From positions 1 through 64,000 of the forward strand of contig RQTK01000352.1 in the NCBI GenBank assembly GCA_003991915.1: DNA of 64,000 bases, read 5' to 3'. The notes beneath the pieces are model-generated. The model saw only the letters and a program-made list of their open reading frames with translations. It searched no databases and was not told where the DNA came from. This DNA is from Elysia chlorotica (taxonomy: Eukaryota; Mollusca; Gastropoda; Plakobranchidae). Shown here piece after piece: positions 1-12,700 of this stretch (positions are counted from its first letter, which is position 1; each line of letters starts with the position of its first letter). Both the position numbers and the translations under genes were made by a program.

Positions 1-120
1 TTTTGTCTTCTTTCTTTCTTTCTTTCTACCTCTCTCTCACTATATAGTGCTGATGCTGGACGTTAAACTAAATATCTGAACTACCCTCTCTCTCAGCTTT
101 CAAGATTCTTTTTTTTCTGC

Positions 121-281
121 TTCTCCTCCTCTTCTTCTTCTTTTTCTTCTTCTTCTTCTTCTTCTTCTTCTTCTTCTTCTTCTTCTTCTTCTTCTTCTTC
201 TTCTTCTTCTTCTTCTTCTTCTTCTTCTTCTTCTTCTTTTTCTTCTTCTTCTTCTTCTTCTTCTTCTTCTTCTTCTTCTTC
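121..281. repeat. (CTT)n trinucleotide microsatellite
   Basis: About 160 bp of nearly pure CTT units with a few extra T. The opposite strand reads as a poly-Glu open frame, which is an artefact. Confidence 0.97.
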
Positions 282-526
282 GTGATTTCTGTTTGGCTTT
301 TTCATATAGGTAAATTACAAGAAAATAGCATTATTTTCTTTTTCATTAAAGATCTTTGTTTTCTATGCATGCTGTTGCAGAGAAATGAGTACTAGGTTTT
401 TTTGTTACGGTACGTTTAAAATGTTCCCTCGTACTTTTCCCCATTTTCTTCTTTTTTTATATCTTTCTCTCACTCTCTCAGCTTTTATAGCATCTACTAC
501 TTTTTTCTTTATCCCTCTCTCTACCT

Positions 527-530
<4 letters not shown>

Positions 531-569
<39 letters not shown>
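531..569. repeat. (CT)n microsatellite
   Basis: A perfect CT run of about 39 bp in the USP10 intron. Confidence 0.95.
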
Positions 570-572
<3 letters not shown>

Positions 573-1349
573 ATCTGAAAATTAGGGTAATCTGAATCAG
601 TTACTATTTTTATTTTAATGGGTCATAAAGCCACCCCTAGGATATGGAAAGTGTCAACAAACATTTAGTTATTTATCTTATTTTGTATATCCCTTTAAGA
701 GTTGGTCAAGTTGTGGTATAAAAATGTTCAGGATTTTTTGTTCAACCCGTGGTTCCACTCCTGTTATTGGAAAATGTGGGATATGGTTCTACTTTTTCAA
801 TAGAGTTTAAAGGTCAGGTTGTTAGAAGTATTTTAGATAATGCATTTTACTCATTGAACTGAGAGAGTGGAGCCTGTAATTTTTAGTTGATGAAACATTG
901 TGCTACCCTGATAACCCTCACAGTTGTTGGTCTCCTCACTCTGTCTTGTGTGTAGCTAAAAACTTGTTACAATGTAGCCTGTATTGTCAGTGTACTACTA
1001 CAATTTTGGCATAAGTCGTTTTTGGAACTTTTGAAATAATCAATAAAAACTGTTTTATTTCCTTATTTATCCTTAATGTCAATTTTGTGATGATAAAGCA
1101 AAAAGCAAAAACCTATTTTACAATTTTTAATCTGAATGCCTAATTAGATTGCTCTCAATTTCACCAACAATGTACACTTGTAGTGCTGATGTTGGACATC
1201 GTTCAATAAAATGTTTTGCAGTCCATGAAAACTTTGGCATCCAGTGCATAATTTCATAGATGTATGTTTGTTAGGGTAGAGAATGAATATTTTATTGTCG
1301 TATTTGTGAATATGTTTTGTAAGAAAGAGAAAAAAAAATGGGTATTAAC

Positions 1350-1700
1350 CAGGGATGGGAATTTCCGCGGAAACGCAGATTTCCGCGGAAGTTGAGTTTG
1401 AGCATCCTCGGAAATGTGTTTGCGTCCGCGGTCCTTTCGAATTACAAAAATAAATGCAATAAAATGCGTCATCATTTCATCCAACAACTGCACCATCGTC
1501 ATCATCATCTATGAGAAAGAAACAGCTGCAGAGCTGCCAATCGTCCCGCATTTCGCGGGACAGTCCCGCTTTTTGATACCTTGTCCCGCCCGCGATGTAA
1601 AAAATGCCGTTTTGTCCCGCATGTTTTTTGGTTGTTTGTTTCCACCCTCTACAGCCATTGCCCTTAACAACTGCACATTTTCATTTTTGTTTTGTTAAGT
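1350..1700. mobile_element. Possible hAT-like transposon end, CpG-rich patch
   Basis: CAGGGATGGGAA begins at 1350 and resembles the CAGGG-type terminal repeats of hAT elements. It is followed by the palindromic word TTCCGCGGAA twice, then several TCCCGC/GCGGGA words around 1540-1625, unlike the AT-rich surroundings. The matching right end and an 8 bp target duplication were not found, so the right limit is arbitrary. This could also be an unrelated repeat. Confidence 0.35.
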
Positions 1701-1953
1701 TTTGCGTTGACCGCTGTGTGTCACATGTTTTGTCCATGCTCGGTTTGCGTACCATTAATTTTTAAGAACAACGAGAAAACACAGTGGGTCTAAATCTAGT
1801 CCTGTCAATCTAGGCCGAGCCAAAATGATGAAAGCCTAGCAAGGGGTCCAAAAATCGAAGGCCAAGTCACCGAATTCAAATAAGTTAAAATATTTTTGCG
1901 TACCAAGACTTAACTTTATTTTTAATATTTTTATTTCTATTTGGTTTCCTCAG

Positions 1954-2566
1954 AAACTCTCTCCAGAGTAGGGAAAAACAAATATATATCAAGTAAATCT
2001 AGGAACTACAAACTTTTTGGTGGTGAGTATCATATCATTTGATTTTAAGCCAAAATTGTGTCTCTGGGCAAGTTCTTATTTTAGGTTTGAATTAAGTATT
2101 TTACAAACCATTACAAAAATAGTTTTATTTTAGGTTTTATAAAAGTTATGCATTGCAATTACGGAACATTTGGTTGTACTCCTTCAGGTAGTCTTATATA
2201 TTCTGTCAATCCATATAAAATGTTCACTTTTTCATTTGGAGGTTTGTAAGCGCCTCTTAATAAGGGTTAAGGGAACTCAAATTAAATGTTAGCTGTAAGG
2301 CTAAGAGTAAGTGAATAGTTTAGGACAATTTTTCCACACTTTAGTATGTGTCAATATTTTGTTTTTAAATATTTGCAGTTGTAAATCATCATGGCTTGAA
2401 GATGACAGATGGTCACTACACAAGTGATGTGTTCCTGCCTGTAGCCAGTGGTTGGTTGCGCTTTGATGACAGTGAGGTGTATGCTATCCATGAAAAACAA
2501 GTCCTCCAACACAGTGATCGCCATATGCCTTACCTGCTTTTCTACAGAAGGATGGACGTTTCCTAG
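1954..2566 (+). CDS. USP10: USP10-like ubiquitin carboxyl-terminal hydrolase, last two coding exons (5' part off window)
   Basis: Two exons join in phase: 1954-2022 (acceptor TTCCTCAG, donor G|GTGAGT) and 2379-2566 (acceptor TTTGCAG, ending TAG at 2564-2566). They encode 84 residues of the C-terminal USP catalytic fold. Visible are NYKLFGVVNHHG, then DGHYTSDVF with the catalytic His box, GWLRFDD with the Asp that partners it, and the C-terminal YLLFYRRMDVS. This matches the end of human USP10 (VVYHHG, GGHYTTDVF, GWLRIDD, YLLYYRRVDLL). USP10 is a cytoplasmic cysteine protease that removes ubiquitin from substrates and binds G3BP in animals. The Cys box and N-terminus must lie before position 1. 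No earlier exon could be recognised in 1-1953, which looks like one intron. The only other reading would be another USP subfamily, but the short tail right after YRR favours USP10. Confidence 0.87.
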
Positions 2567-5361
2567 TCTGCTAAGCCTGTTTTGAGAAATCGCCACTGCC
2601 AATGTAAGGGATAATGTGATTCACCTACTTTTCACACATGAATGTTTGTTAATGCATTGTTCCATCATTTATGGTGTTTTTATTTAGCATCCAGCATCCT
2701 GTTTTGAACAATATGATATGTATTATTTGCAAACATTGCATATGAGTAATATCTCTGCAAAAGGAGGTACACAGATTTATGGAGTCCTGCATTTAGACAT
2801 AATGGGCACTCACATTCAAAATAGCTTCTAATTTGAGCAAACAAATATCATAGCTAGTATCTGCTGGGGAGGGGATTGTAGCAAACACTTGTTGCTTACA
2901 GCTTGGTAACCATCATTCAGATGTAAGTATATTCTTCTTTAATTTACCACCATAATCATTATTAGACAAGTTTTTTTTTTAGCAGCATTTAGTTTTTAGA
3001 TTGTATTTATTTATCATTGTTTATGAATTACTTGAATGTTTACAGATACACTGAAAGCAGTTTTTACATGGTCTCTCGGTAGTCCTAAATGCATTTGATG
3101 TTATTTTAAAAAAAAAAGGTCAACTGTGTGTGGTTCAATCTTATAGTGAAGTAGGTAATTTGACAAGCTTCATCTCTTCATTATTTGGCCATTATAGTTT
3201 TTAGATAACTTTGTTTTGCCTCTCTAAAGCAAGGTGGTATCAAACATAGCTTCTTGTTTCAGTTGTGTGTATTTTTTTTATTATTGTAATAATCTGTCCT
3301 TAGAAAAAGCAACTGCTTTGCATTACAATTAATTTCTGTTGTCATGTATTTTTAAACTCAAAATCTCTTTTGTTCTTCTGGTAAGCCTTGTCTTTGAAAG
3401 ACAAGTGTTACACCAGATCGATCTATCAGTTCACATTCTTTGAATGTAGGAGTATGTCTTTCATGTGTAAATAAATATTTTTATTGTAATTCTACATCAT
3501 CATGCGTTACTATCTCATATTGGAATAAGATATAATGATATAGCATTTTTCTCCCCAATGTTATGCAATGAAATGTTTCATCTATTTTGTGAATAATTTA
3601 AAAGCAGGTGCTTTAAGTTTAGAAAAATTACAATTATTAGTCTGATTCTAAACTTCTGATATGTAAATAAAAACATTTCATCAGTGTGTCTTTCCTTCTC
3701 TCATATATTGCTGGTATGCTTCCCTGCATATCATGTTTTGGTTGGAAATAGATTTTGTATAAACCAAATTCATCTTCCACTGAGTATTAAGCCTAAAGGT
3801 GAATACTTTTATACAGACTTGATCTTTTTCTTGTAATAGTCTTGCCTCCTGTGTAAAATAATTTTTTTTTGTAGGTGGTTTCAAATGATGCACTTGATAC
3901 AGACTTGCCTATTTGTACCGATTGGTTTTCAATTCTGATTTTCCGATTTCAACAGGAATGTACCAAATTTTCAAGCTGTGAAGATATTCAGCACGGCGGT
4001 GGCAGATTTTTTTCAATAATATCTGCCCCTGAGTCATGACCTGCACGTATTACATTTTAACTAAGTCTGTCTTGAAGACTTATTATTTTCTTATAAGGCC
4101 TAGCTTAGTGTGCTCTTGATTGCAGCCTATTCTTCAAGTTTTTGAGATGCTCGAAAGGGTAATGATAGTACACATCCCAGAGCTGCAAACGGATATGCAT
4201 TTGCTTATTTCCATTAATTTTTCATACTCAAATACACTTATAAGTTTCATAAGGTGAAAATATACGGCTTCTGGGCAACACCTGTTTTTTTGCAAAGAAA
4301 AGGTACATGTATTTGAGATATGAATGCGATTTTCCTCTCAATCACACAACGGAAACTGAAGAAGAATAAAATTTCCAGTGCTCTGTGTGAGGGCGAAATT
4401 AAATTAAAGAACAATTTTATTTATTTTATTGATAGGCGATCTTATTTTTCTATACTTGTTATTCAGCGCTGTCAAGATTGGGTAAGTTGACAACTTCAGC
4501 ACACCTATCAATCCCAACTCTTTTGTTTTCTCTTGCATTCATCTCCCTTTTCATCAGCATTTTCAGTGTTTTTATGGATTTTTTTTGATTGATTGATTTA
4601 AAATGGCTTATTCATTTGACTTGCATATAAATGTATTATGTATATATCCTAGACAGAAGATGTTCTACATTTCCATTGGCCTAATATGCATTGTGGTTGA
4701 AATTTGTGGACTTGCTATTTTTTGATAAATGAACATTCTGATTACAAGTATAAACAGAAGATTTTTGGTGTTTTAATTTGATGAGCAAAGAGAAGATTAA
4801 TGTTTAATAAAATATTAAATTAATGCTATATGCTGTTCTGTTATGTTACCAATGTTGTACATATACTGCTAAATGATAAATTTGATGTTAAATTTGTTTA
4901 CTGAATCTATGATGATATAATTTTGTTTTTATCACCATGTCTGTCTTTGCTGTGATTTCTCTTGAAATTCTCTATTTTTAATTGTATATATCAAACTCAT
5001 GATATTGATCATAAATCATACCACTTATGTGATGTTAAGTCATCAGTCAACATTGCGCATTTCAGTCAAGATTTAACAAAGGAGCTAGATACTTTTCAAA
5101 AGTAAGAATTGTATTTATTACTCGATGGATGTTTCCCAAATAACTTAACTAGAAAGCTCAAGAACAAAATACCTAACTGTCCCAAGAAGACATGTTTGGC
5201 ATTATGCTTTGAATTTTGCATTGAACAAGAGTCCTCCATAACACCGTCCTTAGGATACACTGCGTGTGCATTATTATTTGAAACTGTTTTTAAGTTCAGG
5301 GGTTGTGTAGTGGAACAGTGGATGAGAGTTTATCAGGGACTGGTGAGGACTTTTGACAGAT

Positions 5362-5560
5362 TGAACTTAGCCTAAGTGGTAGAGCTCGCAGCTTCAAATC
5401 AGATTATACAGATTTTGATCTGTGTCAGTATAATGTGCCCTGCTGAGATAAAAGTCTGTATATCCCCACTGTTTTTTGGGTGACTACATAAAATTGTCAA
5501 AGTTTAGTTGTCTGTCCTCAATTTAGCTTGGTGTCTGGGTCTCTGGCAGTTGATTGATAC
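5362..5560 (+). mobile_element. tRNA-like SINE copy (degenerate)
   Basis: The head reads TAGCCTAAGTGGTAGAGCT, close to the Pol III box A of a tRNA (TRGCNNAGTGG). It is followed by TGTGTCAGTATAATGTG and, later, ACATAAAATTGTCA. These words recur in the copy at 25066-25260 and, reverse-complemented, in the copy at 34699-34966. It is diverged and lacks a clear tail. Confidence 0.65.
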
Positions 5561-7349
5561 TAACAAACTATCGACAATATACAGGGGGGGGGGTGGGAAC
5601 TCTTGACTTGTCGGAAGGGGTTACAGTTGCTTTACAAGAGAACACTATTGGTATGAAATTAGTATGGTGGTGTTATGGATATATAAATTCTTTTTAAACA
5701 TGCTGCTTCTTGCAATATCTAAGTCAATCGCTGGCTTGCTTGTTTTGCAATACTTGTAATGAATACTTTATTTCCTTTCCCTTTTCATCATACATTACTA
5801 CATTTTTCATAGAGTGAGATGTGCAGTGACCTAGTTTTTTAGCTGAATCCTAACCCTTTTGTATTTGAGAATTGTTGTCTTGTAATTTTATAATATTTTT
5901 GAAAGAATAAGGATTATTTTCATTGATATGTTCTTATTCATTTTTCTTGTCTTACAGATACAGAAGTTTTCTAACTCCTCATGCTCTTTTTTTTTTAATA
6001 TATATAATAAAAATTTCATTAGTTGTATAATGCGTAGTTATATCTTCAATCAATTTATGAGAAAAGGGGAGGGGGAGGGATATGCCTTGTTGAAATTTGT
6101 TTAATGTGCATCATCAATGAATATAAAAAGATAATCCCTGACATTAGAATAATACTAGAAAAAAAAGATCAAAGTGGAGGATGCTCAGTTTTTTCTATGT
6201 CCTGTTCTTTAATAATACATTTTAAAAAATGTATTTAGATCAGATCATTAAAATTCACCTCAGTTGTAAAAGAGGGGAGTTTGTTAAATCAAACATTCAT
6301 TGTACATACCATTCAATTATAAATGAGGCAATTTTTAGTTTTTAAGAATTTTTTAAAATCATGTTGATCTCCAAAAAAAAAAAAAAGAAATTTGCACAGG
6401 TTAGAATCTTTCATATGCGAGGTTTATTGTTTGGTAGTTTTTACTTTTAGTGTAAGAAAAATTCTGTACTGCTGACAAGATCTTTTTGAATCAATAGCTT
6501 GTACTTCAGGAAACCCCAGGTCTGAAATTAATTGTCAAGCAAATGAGAATATAGCTCTGCCAATAACATGAGCCATCTGTTTTAAATTTATGTCAGAGAA
6601 TCAAGGGATGCTGAGAAAAGGGAATGGCTAAGTCTAAGCCATATGTCTGTTCTGAGAAAGTTGCATTCCTAAAAGTAATGGAGCTTTTTAAAGTGAGGAA
6701 GAAAAAAAAGCTTTATGTGAACTTTTTAATAAGAATTAAAAAAAATTCTTTGTACTTTTGTTTATTGGCACACAGAATATAAAAGAAAATGATCTGTTAA
6801 TACATGTATTGTTTAGACCAGGGCTGGTTGAATTTTTTCAAAATATAAAGAACTTTTCCTGATCACGTCATTTAATTGACATTTTTTCCAAACCTATGTA
6901 TGGTCTGTCTATTGATTTGATATTTAAACCATGTTTGTGCAGCTGTTGAGCTATGCCCCTTGAAGTACATAAACCTCATATAAATAAAATAATTTATAAG
7001 ACAAACCAATGTGAGTTTTTCTGTTTTTGTTTCTGTTAATAAAATTACATTAAATAATGACATACAATTAACTTTTCAGCCAAGGTTTCTATAATGGTCA
7101 AAGTAAGTACATTTTAAGCGTACAATTGTTATAGGAGGGAATTGGAATATTGTGTATTGCTTTGCAGTGGGTGCCTCAGTACCTGCATCTATGGGCAGTC
7201 TTTCTCGTCACTTCAATAATAAAGTTGTGATTTAAATAACGTAGACATAATTATTATGGGTTTATTAATTTAAGTATGATTCTCAATTTAGGTAACAGAG
7301 GGAGAAGTTATTTACATCAAAGAAATGAAAATCAATCTATAGCAATTGA

Positions 7350-7568
7350 AAGATTTAGCATTGACGCGTACCACAGTTGTCCAAGTACTAACGCAAATCA
7401 CACTACAGTATATCCTTAAGTTTAAGGGCACACATATGGTAAAGGGGGGGGGGGGAGGTNGATAAAAGATTTAGCATTGACGCGCACCACAGTTGTTCAA
7501 GTATTAACACGGATACATGTAGTAATAATAATCACACTATATCCGTTTAAGGGCATACATCTGTTAAA
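7350..7568. repeat. Near-duplicate ~100 bp segments around an N
   Basis: Segment 7350-7442 and segment 7463-7568 share AGATTTAGCATTGACGCG, then CCACAGTTGT and TTTAAGGGCA, with scattered substitutions and a small insertion. Between them lie a run of twelve or more G and one N at 7460. Confidence 0.9.
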
Positions 7569-9719
7569 ATGATCTAATTTTATTTATTGAGACTAAATTG
7601 GCTCCACCATTTTCTTTGAGACTCTGAGAATCTGAGGTAAAAAAAAAGAACCACAGGTCTACCTTGCTCCACTTCATAAAGGGATTGCAACATGGATTTG
7701 TCAATTTGATATGTGTGAGTTATTTTGTATTGTTATAGTCATGTGACCATATTGCTTATTTAAAACATTTGAGGAAAATCCCGCAATGATGTCATCTTTT
7801 CCAAATGTGACAAAATACACCAAAGAAAATTATGAAGATACAATACCAAAAAAACAAACAAGGACCATTTACTGCATAGCCATGAAGAAGATTCAAACAA
7901 TTTAGAAAATAATAATTTATTATTGGATTGAGGAATCAATACAAAGGGCAGGACTTGGCAAATCAAAGTTTATCCTTAAACATAAAGTATATAAAAATAA
8001 TTTTGAAATGAAAGTGGTCAGGGATTGTTAAAGGTATTATTGTAGTATGTGGAGTCAATTTTTTTTTGTGGAGAACGACATTCAGGTAGATTATACAGAG
8101 GATTACAACAGATTTAATATTTGACTGCAATTCTAAAAGGGAATCTTTTTCTCAAAGTGCGCTCACAACTATTAAATTATGATTCAACTTGTAGTAAGCA
8201 ACACATATTTAATGCTTTGTCCAATAAATTTCTACATCAATTGGAGTTAAATTTATTCCGAAAAAAAAAAAAAAAGAATATGAGCTTTTAAAACCAAATC
8301 TCTCCTCAAAATATTATCAAAGCACTTAGTTACTAAAGGCTTAGCAGAAGATAAATTAAAATAAATTCTTTCAAGTCTATGACTTTCCAATATAATTATT
8401 CCAGTAAAATATATACTGACAAGTAAAGAGTCCATCTATTTACAGTATTTAAAAAAATCAACCAAGGGCTCTTGATTAGTACTGCAGTGTTCTGTTTACC
8501 TATTTAACTTTTTTCCATTGTTTAGATTAAAGCAAGAAAGTTTGATTTATATCAATTATCAATGAACAATCTTTTTAGAAGCATGACAATTTTTCATAAT
8601 TTCATTAAAAAATGAACAATCGTTCATCCAATGCAATAGTCTCTAATAGAGCAGTCTCAAAGAAAATCTTCAAATGTAACATGTTAAGGACACACATTTT
8701 TAAATCCTCTGAAAGCAAAACAAATATATTGGAATGGACAGAGGTAAGGAAGTTCGTTTTTTTTATTTTTTTTTTTTTTCAAATTGTTAATATGAAATTG
8801 CATACTATTACTAGGTGGGTTACAGATAGGGGAAATTATTGCAAAATTTGGTTTCATTGGTTTCAGAATGATTCTCATCCTTTTCTGTATTATATAGCAT
8901 ATAACAAACATCAATATTTACAGTATGGTACAAAGTACTTGTCGTTGTATAATTATATTATATAAATCAGTAAAAGCATTCTTTAAAACAGTCTCGTTTT
9001 AAAATTAAAATTTTTATGTTATTGGTGGGACAATTGGAAATTCATGTCTTCCTGCCAAATATTCATATCTATTAAGTAGGACCTATATTCAAAGCTGTTA
9101 GTAGCTAACCCAAAATGCATATGGGAAGCCTTTGGTTTGAGAGATCCTCTATGATGATACCTTAATTTTTCAACCATTCGCTTTCTCTTTGCTAACAAAA
9201 TACTGCATAAAGGTTTCATGGGTATTATTCGTTTGACTAAACTCAATGTATTTAATTAGATATCTTCCATTTCAAGATAAAAAGATGTATAAAGCCAAGG
9301 CACAAGAGCGAATGAATTTTCATATTTAAAAAGTGCCATTCGACTATTTAGTTTTTCACAAAATCCTATCATTAACAAACATGTCATAAAGAAGGCATTA
9401 ATCAGAAAATCCTTTGGATTTTGTTCTTACAAGATTTGACAAAATTAACTGAGGCTTATGGTATGAATTAACAACATTTTTTTTTGGCTCCTATACTGAT
9501 GGCATTTAGATATGGCTTTGATCAACTATAAAAACTAAGATATTCGGATTAAAATAAAATAAATTCAAGTTCTCCTCAGGCACTTAAAAATATTAAAATA
9601 TCTTTAATGAGTATAATTTTGAAAAGAAAAGTAATGCAGAGTATAAAACTGTTAGATAGTCTAGGGAAATGTTAGAGATTGGAAGCCCTCAAAATAGATA
9701 GTCTATATGGGACCGAACA

Positions 9720-12700
9720 CTATTTTCTTGAGGTTTGCTGTTCCTCATTCAAGTTATCCTTTCCAGAGACACTGCTTGGTCCCCGCTGAGTACTGCTAGT
9801 ATTGTAGCCCATAGTAGCCTTGAGTTGCTGATAGTTCCAGTTCATTTGTGCAACCTCATGCTTGTGTCGCTGTCTCGTCTCAATCAACTCTCGCAGGAGA
9901 TGGTCATTTGTCTCCACAAGGGATCTAAAGTTGGCAAAAATGGTGAGGTTTCTACAACATAAAGTTAACCGAGAATTACTCTTAATGTTTAATTATGCTA
10001 CCTTAGACTTATCTGAGCATCAATTCAAAATAAACTCTCTAGGTACATATCTTAATTTAAAAGAATTTACTATAATTGAACTAAAAGCAAATTAAATGCC
10101 ATATTAGTCCATATGCATACAAGGATCTTCACTGAAGAAAAAATTGTAATTTTATTTCGAATTTATGAGCACAACCCTGTATCAAAAAGCATGCTATTCA
10201 TGATTTACCTGTGGCTCTCTTGTAACATGAGGGCCAGTTCTTGCACTTGATCATACTGTCGAACCTTTGACCTCATCATCTCCAGCTCCTGTTGCAAAGC
10301 ATCTCTTTGTCTTTGGCTCTGAGGAGCATCTGAAGAAGCAGGTACAAAGAAAAAAATTAGAAAGAAATGGATCTTAAAACTAATTAAAGTATAATTGTAA
10401 AGTTAATCTTTATTTTGGGAAGTGAGATCGTGTTGAGATCCTGTTTTAAAATCTCAATAACAAATGAAACAAGGTGTCTATACAGAACTGTAGATCTTTT
10501 ACAAGGTGACTGACCCTAAAAACGACTGATATTCAGAGTAGGGTAAAATGATTTTTAAAAAAAGGTTACAAAACTGCAATTGAATTTCCAAAAAAGTCGT
10601 TGCATTTAGGTGACATTTAGAACATTGAACGTTTGGAAAGAGTAGCAGTGGTTATTGTCAGCAATATATTACTATATATTATAGTATATTACTGTGTGGA
10701 ATATAAGAGTCAGTAATGTTTCTCATTTACTATTGAATAAAAGCAAATTGAGTAATTAAGTTTCAGCACAAATCAATGGGTTTCTCAACTTTCTTTGGGG
10801 GAAAAATGGTGGCTCCTAATTATTTCATACCCATGTTGATTGAATAATAGATTTTAGCATACTAAAAACAATCAGTTATCTTTAAGCTTGATCCGTCCCA
10901 TAATCTCCACAAATCTAGTCATATAAAATAAAACAGAAAAAGTAAACACTTCTATGAAAGACAGAACAGACCTGCCATATCAGAGGATGCTGCTGCTCCA
11001 CTGTGCTGCTGCCTTGAGGAGACTGACGATTCATTTGTGTCCACCAGTTTCTGAAGTGCACGATTCTCCTGGACATAGTGACGGATTTCGCGGTGCATAC
11101 TTTCCTGGAAACAAACAGTTGAAGGATGAAAAGTCATACAAGAATTTTCGGGGAAAAATATTTTTACTTTATGTTTGATTACGGTACTTTTATTTTGTAG
11201 AAAAGATAATGCCTTATGTTGTGTTAACTCTCTATCTGTGCCAGCACTTGTAAATTTTAAGTTGAAACTTTCTTTTTCATTCATAAAATCAAGCTAAATT
11301 TTCTACTGAAATGAGTGGAAAAAAAGAATTTCCTGTTACTTGCATTGTTTTACAAAATCTAAAGACAATCTTGATTTCCTTAATTTTTTGTATATCCTAT
11401 GATTTTAAAGGTTACTTCTACACATAACTAATTATATGGGATTTTAGATAAAGATATTTTTACATTTATTTTAAAAAAAAATTTGGTCTTACCATTTATA
11501 GGTGATATTCAGGTTTAGATATAGAACAAAATGTTTCTAGAAAATGTATGCGATTTCTAAATATTTTTAATCAATCATTTGGTCAAAAGGAAATTCTTTC
11601 TTACCATATCTTGCTTTGCTTTTTTCAGTGCATCTTTAAGTTCTGATTCAGCTGACGTAAGCACATCATTGGCATGTGATTCAACTTTTCCCATCAGTAT
11701 TGCATTCTCTTCTTGCAGACGCTCAACCATTTTGCGCAGCCCTCGAGTTTCATCTCTGTTGATTCTGGTCAGTGTGTACTCACTGAGTGACTGCAGGGCT
11801 TGCTCTGACAAATAAACGTAAATGACTAAATATTATTTTAGAAATTAATATGGCAATCAAGAAATTCATTCAGACTTCCTGTTTAAAGATAATTTTTTTT
11901 AAGACACAATTAACTCTTCAAATATGGAATTTTTGGATGGATTGTAATATTAAATTTTCCCTAAAATTTTAGCACACCCTTCTCAGTATCCTTAAGCTGA
12001 AAACACAAATTTTAATAGATAATGCTTACATTGAATATATAGTGGCCGCTGTCAGCCATCGATATCTTTTTTAAAGTGCATAAGCATCTTTCGTTTTTTT
12101 TTTATATTTTGAATAAAAAATTCCGAGAACCCCAAAATTCTCTTTTATAAACGGCAAACTTTCACATTCTGCATTGTTTCTTAAAAATTAACCTGTCAAA
12201 TTCTGATTCCCTTTTGAATTTATATAAAGAGACGCGCTTCATTTCTCTAATTCTATGTACATTTCTCACACTAAAAAGCATGCTAAGCAAATATTTGTCA
12301 AATTTAAGTATAAAAGGGCAATTCAAATTGTTGGAGATTTTTTTCGCAGTTGTTTATTATGAAGAACTGTTTGGATTATTGTATTTTGAAGATGCAAAAT
12401 AAATAACTCCAGAATATGAAAGCTTTATTTACCAGTGTACCAGGGTCTGATCAAAACTTCGTAATCCAAGCATAATCAAAGCTTCACTTATATACCAAAA
12501 ACATTCCAAAAGTAATGTGAAAAACTATTGTAAAGCAAAAAGTAAATATTTTTCACTCCTTGAACCAGGTCATCTCTTTATTTAAAAGTAATGCTTCCAA
12601 GATGCCGTAAGAGGTGGTAGTCTGAACGTACAAGATCATATCTATGAGATGGGTAAGACAATACGTCACCCATATTGCTGAAGACAATCAATGGGCATTC

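Larger units (their letters stand above)
1..1953. other. USP10 intronic sequence with microsatellites and TE debris
   Basis: No exon is supported here. The stretch holds a (CTT)n tract at 121-281, a (CT)n tract at 531-569, SINE tail fragments at about 47-70 and 1175-1215, and a CpG-richer TE-like patch from 1350. A short candidate exon at 381-411 has good splice signals but no recognisable protein match. Confidence 0.6.
2567..9719. other. USP10 3' UTR and intergenic DNA
   Basis: No coding exon is supported. Poly(A) signal words AATAAA on the plus strand occur at 3470-3475 and again near 3666, either of which could end the USP10 transcript. Later AATAAA words are equally possible. The stretch also holds a SINE copy (5362-5560) and a single N at 7460 between duplicated segments. 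It is the tail-to-tail spacer between USP10 (+) and the CEP72-like gene (-). Confidence 0.6.

Noticed and set aside
93..305. Poly-Glu open frame on the minus strand
   Set aside because: It is simply the (CTT)n microsatellite read in reverse; no flanking domain or gene context.
381..411. Candidate small USP10 exon with good acceptor and GTACGT donor
   Set aside because: Phases fit, but the ~10 residues (EMSTRFFCYG) do not match the USP10 segment expected before ETLSRVGKNK.
1414..1698. 94-codon plus-strand frame
   Set aside because: It overlaps the CpG-rich TE-like patch and shows no recognisable domain or splice structure.
2351..2602. 83-codon minus-strand frame
   Set aside because: Antisense shadow of the USP10 last exon, which has clear homology on the plus strand.
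5378..5400. tRNA gene suggested by a box-A-like AGCCTAAGTGGTAGAGCT
   Set aside because: No cloverleaf or acceptor stem follows, and the downstream text matches the SINE family.
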